A DNA stretch of 64,000 bases, taken from contig NZ_LJIZ01000032.1 of the NCBI RefSeq assembly GCF_001420605.1, positions 62,001 through 126,000 of the forward strand. Reading direction: 5' to 3'. The number at the start of each line of letters is the position of its first letter. The first letter of the stretch is position 1. This stretch comes from Bacillus sp. FJAT-25509. Its GTDB lineage: Bacteria; Bacillota; Bacilli; Bacillales; Bacillaceae_G. Below the pieces are notes generated by a model. It was not told where the DNA came from. It saw only the letters and a list, made by a program, of their open reading frames with translations, and made no database searches. The position numbers and the translations under genes were made by a program. Positions 56,179 to 64,000 of the stretch are shown here, piece after piece.

Positions 56179-56254
56179 ATTAATAAAATATAGATGAATA
56201 GAATGAACATCTAACGTAATTCCAGAAAATGGAATACATAAGGAGTATAAGAAT

Positions 56255-56749
56255 ATGACAGAAAAAGAAATACAATTACTTCAGTGTATTGAACAAAATG
56301 GACGCTTAAGTAATGACGTAATAGCAAAAATGATTGGAGCTACAGAAGAAGAGGTAGCTGATATATTAACAAAATTTGAAAACGATCGTATTATTCTTCA
56401 ATACATTACGCTTATTGACTGGGGAAAAGTGCCAGTTCAAGAAAGTATAACTGCTATGATTGATGTAAAAGTAGCTCCAAAACGTGGGGTAGGGTTTGAT
56501 GAGATTGCTGAAAAGATCTATTTATACCCGGAAGTTAAATCAGTTTATTTAATGTCAGGAACATATGACTTATCAGTTGTAGTTGAAGGAAAAACAATGA
56601 CATCAATTGCTTCATTTGTATCCCAAAAACTATCGACTTTAGAATCTATATTATCAACGACTACCCATTTTATTTTAAAACGTTATAAACATGATAGTAT
56701 CGTATACGGTCAAAAACAAAGTGATAAGCGCATGGTGATCACGCCATGA
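56255..56749 (+). CDS. alaR: Lrp/AsnC family regulator AlaR-like
   Basis: A transcription regulator of 164 residues: an N-terminal helix-turn-helix (about residues 4-50, LLQCIEQNGRLSNDVIAKMIG) and a C-terminal RAM/AsnC ligand domain with VYLMSGTYDLSVVVEG. It overlaps the aminotransferase gene by 4 bp. This pairing matches B. subtilis yugG-yugH (AlaR-AlaT), where AlaR activates the alanine transaminase gene. The ATG follows AAGGAG. Confidence 0.88.
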   Translation: MTEKEIQLLQCIEQNGRLSNDVIAKMIGATEEEVADILTKFENDRIILQYITLIDWGKVPVQESITAMIDVKVAPKRGVGFDEIAEKIYLYPEVKSVYLMSGTYDLSVVVEGKTMTSIASFVSQKLSTLESILSTTTHFILKRYKHDSIVYGQKQSDKRMVITP

Positions 56750-57948
56750 GTAAATTTAATTTATCAAATACAGTAACTACACTACAACCATCAGGGATTC
56801 GTAAGTTTTTTGATTTAGCGGCTAGTATGGATAATGTCATTTCACTTGGGGTAGGTGAACCAGATTTTGTCACGCCTTGGAATGTTAGGGAAGCTAGTAT
56901 TTATTCGTTAGAAACAGGGCATACAGCATACACTTCAAATGCTGGACTGCTAGAATTACGTCAGGAAGTAAGTCGTTATTTTGCTAAGAAATTTGATGTG
57001 CATTATAATCCAGAAGATGAATTAATTATAACTGTAGGGGCAAGTCAAGGGATTGATATTGCTTTAAGAACAATTTTAAATCCTGGAGACGAAGTAATCG
57101 TTATTGATCCATGCTTTGTTTCATATGCTCCTTTAGTTTCACTAGCAGGCGGTGTACCAGTTCATTTAGCAACGACAGGAGAAGAAGAGTTTAAAATCAA
57201 TCTTCAAGCGTTGAAGAAGAAGCTTACACCGAAAACAAAAGCGATCTTACTTTGTAATCCTAATAATCCAACGGGTACTTTACTGGAAAAAGAATTATTA
57301 GAGGATTTAGCCGTATTTGTTAAAAAACATAATTTAATTGTTATTTCTGATGAAATTTATGCTGAACTTGTTTATGATGGCGAATATACAAGCTTTGCAA
57401 ATATCGATGGAATGCGAGACCATACAATTTTAATTTCTGGATTTTCTAAGACTTTTGCAATGACAGGATGGAGACTTGGAATTGTAGCAGCACCTTCGGA
57501 CATTATTTCCCATATGCTTAAAGTTCATCAATATGCAATTATGTGTGCACCTACTATGTCACAGCATGCTGCAGTTGAAGCACTTCGAAATGGAGATCAT
57601 GATGTAGAACAAATGAGACGCAGTTATATGCAACGTCGTAATTATCTTGTGCAATCTCTTCAAGAAATTGGCTTATCATGTCATCTTCCAGGTGGAGCTT
57701 TTTATGTATTCCCATCAATACAGAATACGGGCTTAACATCTGAGGAGTTCGCTGAACAATTATTATTAAAAGAGAGAGTAGCGGTCGTCCCGGGAAATGT
57801 TTTTGGAGAATGTGGTGAAGGGTATATTCGATGTTCTTACGCAACTTCATTAAATCAATTAATTGAAGCTACAAAAAGGATTAATCGATTTTTACAAACT
57901 CTTCCAACTTACCAACCAACTAATTTTATAAAAGTTGAAAGTAAATAA
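56746..57948 (+). CDS. alaT: PLP-dependent aminotransferase, AlaT-like
   Basis: A class I/II aminotransferase of 400 residues. It has SLGVGEPDF, TVGASQGIDIALR, LLCNPNNPTGTLLE, SDEIYAELVYDG, the PLP lysine in SGFSKTFAMTGWRLG and the C-terminal Arg of GYIRCSYA. Alanine transamination is inferred from pairing with the Lrp-type gene; aromatic or aspartate substrates are possible. The start overlaps the alaR stop, implying coupling. A shared terminator follows. Confidence 0.88.
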   Translation: MSKFNLSNTVTTLQPSGIRKFFDLAASMDNVISLGVGEPDFVTPWNVREASIYSLETGHTAYTSNAGLLELRQEVSRYFAKKFDVHYNPEDELIITVGASQGIDIALRTILNPGDEVIVIDPCFVSYAPLVSLAGGVPVHLATTGEEEFKINLQALKKKLTPKTKAILLCNPNNPTGTLLEKELLEDLAVFVKKHNLIVISDEIYAELVYDGEYTSFANIDGMRDHTILISGFSKTFAMTGWRLGIVAAPSDIISHMLKVHQYAIMCAPTMSQHAAVEALRNGDHDVEQMRRSYMQRRNYLVQSLQEIGLSCHLPGGAFYVFPSIQNTGLTSEEFAEQLLLKERVAVVPGNVFGECGEGYIRCSYATSLNQLIEATKRINRFLQTLPTYQPTNFIKVESK

Positions 57949-57950
57949 AA

Positions 57951-57995
57951 ATAAAGCTCTTGTTCTCTATTTGAGGAAACAAGAGCTTTTATTTT
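57951..57995. terminator. Bidirectional terminator between alaT and sirB
   Basis: A 12-bp perfect stem (57953-57964 with 57978-57989) with A-rich and T-rich flanks lies between convergent operons and overlaps the last base of sirB. Confidence 0.88.
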
Positions 57996-58744
57996 ATTGC
58001 AGTAATTAATTCCTTTGCTTGAGCTTCAAGTATTCTTTCACTAAAAATTGATGTAATTAAGTCATCGTACCCTAAGGTGTCACATAATATCCAGTTATTT
58101 TGCAATTCCAGAGGTAGCGATTTTATTTTATCTTGTAATTCATTCATAAGAGTTCCTGAAAAAAATAAATAAGGAACGATTATTACTTGATGATTTTTTT
58201 CAGTCAATAGTTGATTCCAAGCTTCTTGAATCGACGGCTTTGAAACTGCCATAAAAGCGGGGAGAACAGGATACTTTAATTTTGCTTCAAGTAGTTTAAC
58301 GATTGAATTGAAATCATCTATAGTTAATGGATCACTGCTTCCACGACCAACTAGCAGAATTTTAGTTGGCTTTATCAAATGCTTAACCTTTTCATTTATT
58401 CTTTTTTTGATTAATTCGATCATGTTTTTGTGAATTCCGATTGGAGTGGCAATCTTTATTTTTATGTGTGGATATTCCTCTTGAAATTTCGCGATTTCAA
58501 GAGGAATATCCACCTTTGCATGATTTGCAGAAAGGAGTAAAACCGGCAATACAGTTACCGATTTTGCTCCTTTACGCAAACAATTCTCTAATCCAACTGA
58601 AATTGATGGTTCAGCGAGTTCAATAAAACTAATTTCTTGAATAGGGTAATCAATTTGTTTTTGTACTTTTTTAACAAATTGTATGGCTGAATGGACAGCC
58701 GATTTTACACGGCTTCCATGACAAACATATAAGATTGCATCCAT
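57989..58744 (-). CDS. sirB: Sirohydrochlorin ferrochelatase SirB
   Basis: Inserts iron into sirohydrochlorin, the last step of siroheme synthesis (CbiX/SirB family, class II chelatase). The 251-residue protein has two CbiX halves. The metal-binding His is in YVCHGSR at the start and the second in LLLSANHAKVDIP; the C-terminal half has VGRGSSDP and VPYLFFSGTL. A perfect 20-bp inverted repeat lies in the codons for DIPLEIAKFQEEYP. It is last in the sulfate assimilation operon, 33 bp after sumT. SirC, the dehydrogenase for the middle step, is not encoded in the part of the operon seen here. Confidence 0.92.
   Translation of the reverse strand: MDAILYVCHGSRVKSAVHSAIQFVKKVQKQIDYPIQEISFIELAEPSISVGLENCLRKGAKSVTVLPVLLLSANHAKVDIPLEIAKFQEEYPHIKIKIATPIGIHKNMIELIKKRINEKVKHLIKPTKILLVGRGSSDPLTIDDFNSIVKLLEAKLKYPVLPAFMAVSKPSIQEAWNQLLTEKNHQVIIVPYLFFSGTLMNELQDKIKSLPLELQNNWILCDTLGYDDLITSIFSERILEAQAKELITAIK
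58468..58513. repeat. Perfect 20-bp inverted repeat inside sirB
   Basis: The arms 58468-58487 and 58494-58513 are exact reverse complements around a 6-nt loop. Both strands read DIPLEI.(A/S)(K/R)FQEEYP in one frame. On the sirB transcript this gives a very stable hairpin in coding sequence. Confidence 0.85.
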
Positions 58745-58777
58745 TCTAAATCACCTCGTTTTATTCTAGGCGAGAAT

Positions 58778-59563
58778 TTAAAGAGAGGAATAATTAATGT
58801 TCCTATGTTCATTCATAGAATTATAATTAGTCTCAAACCATTGTAATTGATGGTGTAAATTAACTACTTCTCCAACGATAATCATACTAGGATTGGATAC
58901 TTTTTCTTTTTCAACGTCTGATATTACATTTTTTAATGTACTAATAATCGTTCGCTGTTGTTCAGTAGTACCATAATGAATCAGTGCAACAGGGGTGTCT
59001 TGGTGTTTTCCATTCGATATTAGTTGATGACGAATATATGGTAAGTTATTAACTCCCATATAAATTGCTAATGTGTCAATGCCTTTAGCTAAAGAGGCCC
59101 ATTTAACCGTATCCTCTTCTTTGCAATGACCTGTTACAAAAGCAAAGGAACTACTATAATCACGATGGGTGACAGGTATACCAGCATAAGCTGGAGCTGC
59201 TATACCTGATGTAATGCCAGGAACGATTTCAAAGGAGACACCACGTTCTACAAGATAAGTTGCTTCTTCACCACCACGACCAAAAATGAAAGGATCTCCA
59301 CCTTTTAATCTAACTACGTTTTTTCCTTTTTTTGCATACTTCACTAAGAAAGCATTTATTGTTTCTTGTTTTAATGCATGGTAGTTTGGGAGTTTACCAG
59401 CGTATATTAACTCGACAGATTCTTTTGCATACTCTAATAGCTCTTTATTAACTAGTCGGTCATATATAATGACATCTGCATTTTGAATGCACTTTAGTCC
59501 TTTTACTGTAATTAGATCAACATCCCCTGGTCCAGCACCAACTAAATAAACTTTTCCAATCAT
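58778..59563 (-). CDS. sumT: Uroporphyrinogen-III C-methyltransferase
   Basis: SAM-dependent enzyme of 261 residues that methylates uroporphyrinogen III to precorrin-2 at the entry to siroheme. It has the family signatures VYLVGAGPGDVDLITVKG, VIYDRLV, VRLKGGDPFIFGRGGEE and GITSGIAAPAYAGIPVTHR. The ATG at 59563 follows GAGGTGTG. It corresponds to B. subtilis ylnD in the cysH operon and lacks the CysG dehydrogenase domain. Confidence 0.95.
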   Translation of the reverse strand: MIGKVYLVGAGPGDVDLITVKGLKCIQNADVIIYDRLVNKELLEYAKESVELIYAGKLPNYHALKQETINAFLVKYAKKGKNVVRLKGGDPFIFGRGGEEATYLVERGVSFEIVPGITSGIAAPAYAGIPVTHRDYSSSFAFVTGHCKEEDTVKWASLAKGIDTLAIYMGVNNLPYIRHQLISNGKHQDTPVALIHYGTTEQQRTIISTLKNVISDVEKEKVSNPSMIIVGEVVNLHHQLQWFETNYNSMNEHRNINYSSL

Positions 59564-59579
59564 TCCACACACCTCGTCA

Positions 59580-59798
59580 TCATCGTTTACTTAAAACTTC
59601 TATATCTAAAACAAATCCACCACTTTGACTTACTTTCTTCTTTTCATACATTAGTAGTTCTTTAACGTCCGGTTTTTTTACATAAAACTTTTCAAGTTCT
59701 GTATCAACAAGCTTAAATGCTTTTTCATCATCACTTGCTAATATAACAATAGGAACTATACGGCCTTCGATTGATGCTTCAAATCTATATAAAAACAT
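59580..59798 (-). CDS. DUF3906-type small protein
   Basis: A 72-residue soluble protein: FLYRFEASIEGRIVPIVILA, then DDEKAFKLVDTELEKFY and a beta-rich end (FVLDIEVLSKR). It resembles the DUF3906 proteins found in sulfate assimilation operons of the B. cereus group. The function is unknown; its place between the reductase and sumT suggests a link to siroheme or sulfite reduction. The family name comes from memory of the operon. Confidence 0.65.
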   Translation of the reverse strand: MFLYRFEASIEGRIVPIVILASDDEKAFKLVDTELEKFYVKKPDVKELLMYEKKKVSQSGGFVLDIEVLSKR

Positions 59799-59814
59799 AT
59801 GTCACCGACTTTCT

Positions 59815-61437
59815 TTAAGATGCTTTTACAGTTTCAAGAATGGAAGTTAAATATGTTTGTAATTCTTCAATTCCAACTCTTGCTACATAATCTAAAAAGG
59901 CTTCTGAAGGGAGTTTATTTTCCTTAAAGTGCTGCAAGAATTTTTCTAATACTAGGTGAAGGGCAGGGGATTCAACCTTCCCTTTTAATTTTTCATTTAA
60001 TTTACCACCGTTGGCTAATGTACCACCTACATAGATCTCAAAAGCCTCTACTAATTCTTTTTTCTCATTACGAGCCTTGATTCCTTGAAGTCCTATATCA
60101 GCGATTGCTCTTTGACCACAAGAGTTAGGGCAACCAACCATATGAATTCTAACAGGTACATCTAAAGTGATTTTTTCATCTAAATAAGAAGCTGTTTCCT
60201 TCATACGAGCTTTCGTTTCGACTAAAGCTAAATTGCAGTATTCATTTCCTGTACAAGCAACAGAATAACCAATAAATTTTGGCGGTATTGGTGTGAATTT
60301 TTCAAGTATTGGTTCTTTCAATAATTCATCAATATTTTCTGCTGGAATATTTGGCAAAATTAAATTTTGTGAATTACAATTGCGTATTTCACCATTACCG
60401 TATTTTTTTACAATTCTAGCTAACTCAAAAACTTCCTTAGAATGCAATCTTCCAACAGGGATACTTAATCCAACATAATTTAATCCTTCTTGCTTTTGTG
60501 GTTGTACCCCATAAAAATATCCTGCATTCCATGACTGTTCAAAGCCAGTTCCTTTTGTTAATAGCTTACCTGTATATCCTTCTAAAACTTCTTTAAACTT
60601 TTCTACGCCCCAATCAGCGACTAAAAACTTTAAACGAGAGTGATGGCGTTTCTCACGGTAGCCATAATCTCTAAAGATTGTTGTAACGGCGATTGCAACT
60701 TCCTTCACTTGATGTGGTAACAGGAATACATCCAGTTCTTGAGCTAAATGTGGAGCGGAAGATAGCCCGCCACCAACTTTTAAATGGAAACCAGAAGTTT
60801 CTTTGCCGTTAATTTCTTTAATAGCCGGAATAAATGAAATGCAGTTAATTTCTGCATTCGAAGCATTATTTTTATTTGTACTGATCGACATTTTATATTT
60901 TCTAGGCAGATTCGAGAATTCTTCATTAAACTGAAAGAATTCATAAACTTCCTTCACAATAGGTGTAGTATCAAATAATTCATTCGGATCGATCCCTGCA
61001 AGTGGATTTCCAACGATATTACGTGTTATATCTCCACATGCACCAGCACTAGATAGACCAACTTTTTCTAAACGAGTGAAAATATCTGGTATTTGATCAA
61101 TTGTTAACCAATGAAATTGGATCGCTTGTCGGGTTGTAATATCATATACATCTCGACCATAATCACGAGCGATTTCTGCTAATGTTATAAGCTGTTCATG
61201 TGTTAATATGCCAGACGGAACATTAACTCGCATCATAAAATAGCCGGCTTCCTTTGGTTTTTGTAAATAGCATCCAGCCCACTTGAATAAATCCCATTGA
61301 TCTTTTGGAATTGATTCAAACCCATTTTTAGCATAGTAGGGGATGTCATCGTAAATTTTAAGTCCATCCTTAACGAGTTTCTTTTTTTCAGTTTCATTTA
61401 GCTTAAGATTGTCTTTCCATTTTTTCTCAAATGCCAT
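59815..61437 (-). CDS. Siroheme-dependent sulfite/nitrite reductase
   Basis: A ferredoxin-type sulfite or nitrite reductase of 540 residues carrying siroheme and a [4Fe-4S] cluster. It has two ferredoxin-like half domains (FMMRVNVPSGILTHEQL; TTRQAIQFHWL) and the cluster ligands CTGNEYC and GCPNSCG. Its position among sat, cysC and cysH and siroheme genes makes sulfite the likely substrate. B. subtilis instead uses the two-subunit CysJI. The reductant would be ferredoxin. The ATG follows AAGGTGATG, 11 bp after cysC. Confidence 0.9.
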   Translation of the reverse strand: MAFEKKWKDNLKLNETEKKKLVKDGLKIYDDIPYYAKNGFESIPKDQWDLFKWAGCYLQKPKEAGYFMMRVNVPSGILTHEQLITLAEIARDYGRDVYDITTRQAIQFHWLTIDQIPDIFTRLEKVGLSSAGACGDITRNIVGNPLAGIDPNELFDTTPIVKEVYEFFQFNEEFSNLPRKYKMSISTNKNNASNAEINCISFIPAIKEINGKETSGFHLKVGGGLSSAPHLAQELDVFLLPHQVKEVAIAVTTIFRDYGYREKRHHSRLKFLVADWGVEKFKEVLEGYTGKLLTKGTGFEQSWNAGYFYGVQPQKQEGLNYVGLSIPVGRLHSKEVFELARIVKKYGNGEIRNCNSQNLILPNIPAENIDELLKEPILEKFTPIPPKFIGYSVACTGNEYCNLALVETKARMKETASYLDEKITLDVPVRIHMVGCPNSCGQRAIADIGLQGIKARNEKKELVEAFEIYVGGTLANGGKLNEKLKGKVESPALHLVLEKFLQHFKENKLPSEAFLDYVARVGIEELQTYLTSILETVKAS

Positions 61438-61448
61438 CGAACATCACC

Positions 61449-62045
61449 TTACCCAATATAATTTTTACTCTTTAAAAATTGCAATATTGTTTCAACACAT
61501 TCTTGTACAGATTGCTTATCAGTATTTAATGTAATTTCTGGATTTATTGGTGCTTCATACGGAGAGCTGATGCCCGTAAAGTTTTGAATTTCACCATTTT
61601 TTGCTTTTTTATAAAGTCCTTTCGGATCTCTACTTTCACAAGTTTCAACGGAGCATTCTACGTAAACTTCAATAAACTCATCTTGTTCGACTAATGACCG
61701 AACGATATTTCGATCAGCAATAAATGGGGAGATAAAAGCCGTTAAGACAATTTGCCCATTATCAACAAAGAGTTTTGCTACTTCACCAATTCGTCTTATG
61801 TTTTCAGTTCGATCATAATCAGTGAATCCTAGATCTTTGTTTAAACCGTGACGAATATTATCACCATCTAATACGTATTGTTGAACATTAAGATGGAATA
61901 GTGCTTTTGCAACCTCGTTAGCAATCGTCGATTTACCTGAAGCAGATAAACCAGTAAACCATAAAATACAGCTGTGGTGATTGTTTTTTTGACGACGGTC
62001 TTCTTTTGAAATACTAGCCTGATGCCAAACGATATTTTTAGACAT
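61449..62045 (-). CDS. cysC: Adenylylsulfate kinase
   Basis: Phosphorylates APS to PAPS with ATP. The 198-residue protein has Walker A GLSASGKST, the APS-binding DGDNIRHGLNKDLGF, RTENIRRIGEVAKLF and the Walker B region VLTAFISPF, plus KGLYKKAKNGEI as lid. It lies 12 bp after sat. Because CysH here has the cysteine set of APS-using reductases, the need for CysC in assimilation is not obvious; B. subtilis has the same combination. Confidence 0.95.
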   Translation of the reverse strand: MSKNIVWHQASISKEDRRQKNNHHSCILWFTGLSASGKSTIANEVAKALFHLNVQQYVLDGDNIRHGLNKDLGFTDYDRTENIRRIGEVAKLFVDNGQIVLTAFISPFIADRNIVRSLVEQDEFIEVYVECSVETCESRDPKGLYKKAKNGEIQNFTGISSPYEAPINPEITLNTDKQSVQECVETILQFLKSKNYIG

Positions 62046-62057
62046 TTAACTTTACTC

Positions 62058-63209
62058 CTAATCTACAGAAATTGATTCAGGTTCTTTTAAACCTTCAATT
62101 AGTACTTCAACAACTTCTTTTCTACTAAAAGCAGAAGGAGGAATTTCACCTTTTTTTAGCATTTCACGAACCTTCGTACCGGATAACGTTACGTGATACT
62201 CGCTACTATGCGGGCATGTTTTGGTAGATGCCATATTTTCGCACTTTGAGCAATAGAAACTATTTTCAAAGAATAGGAGAGAGATACCTAATTCGTCTTG
62301 TGAAAACTTTTGAAAGATTTTTTGTGCATCATAAGTTCCGTAATAATTACCAACACCAGCATGATCACGACCAACAATAAAATGCGTGCATCCGTAATTT
62401 TTTCTAACAATCGAATGGAACACAGCTTCTCTTGGTCCTGCATATCGCATTGCGGCAGGGAATACGGCTAAAAATACACGATCTGTTGGATAATAGTTTT
62501 GGAGTAATACTTTATAGCTTTTCATTCGGACTTCTGCAGGAATATCGTCCGATTTTGTTTCTCCAACTAATGGGTTTAAGAACAAACCATCCACAATTTC
62601 AAGTGCGGTTTTCTGAATATATTCATGGGCACGATGAACTGGATTACGAGTTTGAAACCCAACTATTTTCTTCCAATTTAATGATGCAAATTTTTCTCTC
62701 GTTTCTTTTGGACTTAAATAATGTTCAGTGAATTGAGTACGATTAATTTGTCTAATAACAGTTACTTCGCCACCTAAGTAAACATCACCACGAGAATACA
62801 TTTTTGCTACTCCAGGGTGGTTTGTGTCAGTTGTACCATAAACAAACTGAGCCTCAAGTAATTTGTTAGGTGTATAAATATCATCAATCTTTAATAAGCC
62901 ATATACATTATTTTCCCAAGTCAGTTTAACTAGTTCTCCTAGTTTTAGATTGCTAGCTAATTGTCCACTAATAGGAAGGGTAATTGGAATACTCCACACA
63001 TTCCCGTCTTTTAATCTCATTGTGCTTACGACTTGCTCATAATCATCCTTTCCTAAATAACCAGTAAGGGGACTATAAGCTCCATTTCCAATTAACTCTA
63101 GATCACTTAACGCAATTAAATCTAAAGGAATTTCCTTCAAACCATCTTTAACAGTAACTTCTGGATTAAAGCGATTAATTAAGACACCGCCATGAGGGGC
63201 TAAACTCAT
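62058..63209 (-). CDS. sat: Sulfate adenylyltransferase (ATP sulfurylase)
   Basis: Activates sulfate with ATP to APS, the first assimilation step. The 383-residue protein has the active-site motifs [13 protein letters not shown] and [11 protein letters not shown], and a C-terminal zinc-like pair of Cys motifs ([14 protein letters not shown]). The ATG at 63209 follows AAGGAGTG; a longer frame with 22 extra residues lacks a site and contains only weakly conserved sequence. It lies 79 bp after cysH. Confidence 0.95.
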   Translation of the reverse strand: MSLAPHGGVLINRFNPEVTVKDGLKEIPLDLIALSDLELIGNGAYSPLTGYLGKDDYEQVVSTMRLKDGNVWSIPITLPISGQLASNLKLGELVKLTWENNVYGLLKIDDIYTPNKLLEAQFVYGTTDTNHPGVAKMYSRGDVYLGGEVTVIRQINRTQFTEHYLSPKETREKFASLNWKKIVGFQTRNPVHRAHEYIQKTALEIVDGLFLNPLVGETKSDDIPAEVRMKSYKVLLQNYYPTDRVFLAVFPAAMRYAGPREAVFHSIVRKNYGCTHFIVGRDHAGVGNYYGTYDAQKIFQKFSQDELGISLLFFENSFYCSKCENMASTKTCPHSSEYHVTLSGTKVREMLKKGEIPPSAFSRKEVVEVLIEGLKEPESISVD

Positions 63210-63288
63210 TTCTAAACACTCCTTCAATTTTCCTATTTTAATAGTTAGTAAGAATAAACTTTCATTTTTTAGCATCTATTATAGACAA

Positions 63289-63990
63289 CTAATCATGTAA
63301 CCCACATTCAGTTTTTTGTGATCCAGACCAACGACCAGAGCGACTATCTGAAGAACTTGAAGCAGGTAATGTACATACCTCACAACCAATACTCGGGTAC
63401 CCTATATCGTGTAAAGGATTGTACGGTAGATTTTTGTAATAGACATATCGCCAAACTTCCTTCCAAGTCCAATGGATTAACGGACAAATTTTAATTGAGC
63501 TGAACTTATTATCTAGATTAAGAAATTCTGTTTTTTGTCTTGAAGGAGATTGTTCCCTTCTTAAGCCAGACACCCAAGCTGGAGCCCCCTTTAGAGCTTC
63601 TTGAAGCGGTAGGATTTTGCGAATATTACAGCACTTATTCGGTTCACGTTTCCATAACTCATCTCCATGAATACTTGCTTGCTCTTCTAAAGTCAGACTT
63701 GGTGTTTTCTTTTCTATTTGTAAGCTTGGATATTTAGCTTGCACGCGGTCTATTAATTCATAAGTTTCCTTGAAATGTAGGCCGGTCTCTAAGAAAACAA
63801 CCTTTGCATCAGGTTTTACTTTTGAAATTAAATCAATTAATAAGATTCCCTCAACTCCAAAGCTGCAAGCATAAACTAGGTCATCACCATAGGTTTTGTA
63901 AGCCCACTCTAGTACTTCAAGTGCACCTTTTGTTTCATTATCAATCGAAAAGTCAGGAATGCTTTTCACGTTCCAATTTTCAAATCTCAT
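63289..63990 (-). CDS. cysH: (Phospho)adenylylsulfate reductase CysH
   Basis: Reduces APS (or PAPS) to sulfite with thioredoxin. The 233-residue protein has the P-loop-like [32 protein letters not shown] and the C-terminal catalytic Cys in KTECGLH. The extra cysteines NKCCNIRK and GCEVC are those that bind a [4Fe-4S] cluster, marking it as an APS-using type. The ATG is preceded by AGGAAAG at the window edge, so the gene is complete, but the operon promoter and any leader lie outside. Confidence 0.95.
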   Translation of the reverse strand: MRFENWNVKSIPDFSIDNETKGALEVLEWAYKTYGDDLVYACSFGVEGILLIDLISKVKPDAKVVFLETGLHFKETYELIDRVQAKYPSLQIEKKTPSLTLEEQASIHGDELWKREPNKCCNIRKILPLQEALKGAPAWVSGLRREQSPSRQKTEFLNLDNKFSSIKICPLIHWTWKEVWRYVYYKNLPYNPLHDIGYPSIGCEVCTLPASSSSDSRSGRWSGSQKTECGLHD

Positions 63991-64000
63991 TTTCTTTCCT

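Noticed and set aside
58441-58626. A plus-strand frame inside sirB encoding DIPLEISRFQEEYP
   Set aside because: It exists only because of the inverted repeat; it has no ribosome binding site and sirB is clearly the real gene.

Overview
The window is a stretch of chromosome from an AT-rich Gram-positive member of the Bacillaceae. The gene order follows, with gains and losses, the Bacillus subtilis yqf-yqg-comG-yqh-gcv segment: yqfO, ispH, yqfQ, cshB, nfo, zur, ispG, yqfZ, sodA, yqgE, pbpA, pst, rpmG, yqgN, yqgQ, glcK, yqgS, comG, aroK, yqhG, yqhH, gcvT-PA-PB. Gene-by-gene similarity points to a relative of the Bacillus cereus/Gottfriedia side of the family, but I cannot name the species. I see no prophage, transposase, CRISPR array or defence island. 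Most of the window is housekeeping DNA, and the unexplained structure sits mainly between genes.

Layout. 1-7.1 kb: isoprenoid (ispH), RNA helicase (cshB), DNA repair (nfo) and small unknown genes. 7.3-9.4 kb: the zinc-uptake unit znuC-znuB-zur behind a promoter with a Zur-like operator. 9.5-15 kb: a small membrane protein, a short-chain dehydrogenase, a VOC protein, a RocB-type peptidase and an arylamine N-acetyltransferase. 15.3-19.3 kb: a sulfate ABC transporter (sbp-cysT-cysW-cysA). 19.4-24.6 kb: ispG, yqfZ, a DUF1189 gene, three tRNA genes (Asn, Met, Ser), sodA and an MFS transporter. 24.7-28.6 kb: pbpA, then a Pho box followed directly by pstB-phoU with pstS, pstC and pstA missing. 28.7-38 kb: rpmG, yqgN, ldh with a Rex-like box, a DD-carboxypeptidase, yqgQ-glcK, an LTA-synthase-family gene and an M14 peptidase. 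38-45.5 kb: a metallo-beta-lactamase-fold hydrolase, a MidA-type methyltransferase, the complete comGA-GG competence pilus operon, aroK and yqzE. 45.6-52.4 kb: yqhG-yqhH and the glycine cleavage operon. 52.5-58 kb: a secreted 5'-nucleotidase, an aspartokinase and alaR-alaT. 58-64 kb: a seven-gene sulfate assimilation and siroheme operon on the minus strand (cysH, sat, cysC, a siroheme sulfite/nitrite reductase, a DUF3906 gene, sumT, sirB).

Functional links. The sulfate ABC importer near 15-19 kb supplies the substrate for the assimilation operon at 58-64 kb. SumT and SirB in that operon make most of the siroheme its reductase needs. AlaR-AlaT and the aspartokinase concern amino-acid supply, and GcvT-PA-PB glycine breakdown.

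The most unusual signals are non-coding. (1) A 131-bp two-hairpin repeat occurs twice, each copy starting right after a Rho-independent terminator. (2) An 0.8-kb gap after the LTA-synthase gene alternates three nearly identical terminator hairpins with two oppositely oriented copies of another repeat. (3) A perfect 15-bp inverted repeat encloses the ispH ribosome binding site. (4) A perfect 20-bp inverted repeat inside sirB encodes nearly the same peptide on both strands. (5) Mutually exclusive hairpins lie at the gcvT start codon and at the yqgQ-glcK junction. (6) A strong promoter and terminator define an orphan transcript of about 70 nt upstream of the sulfate transporter.
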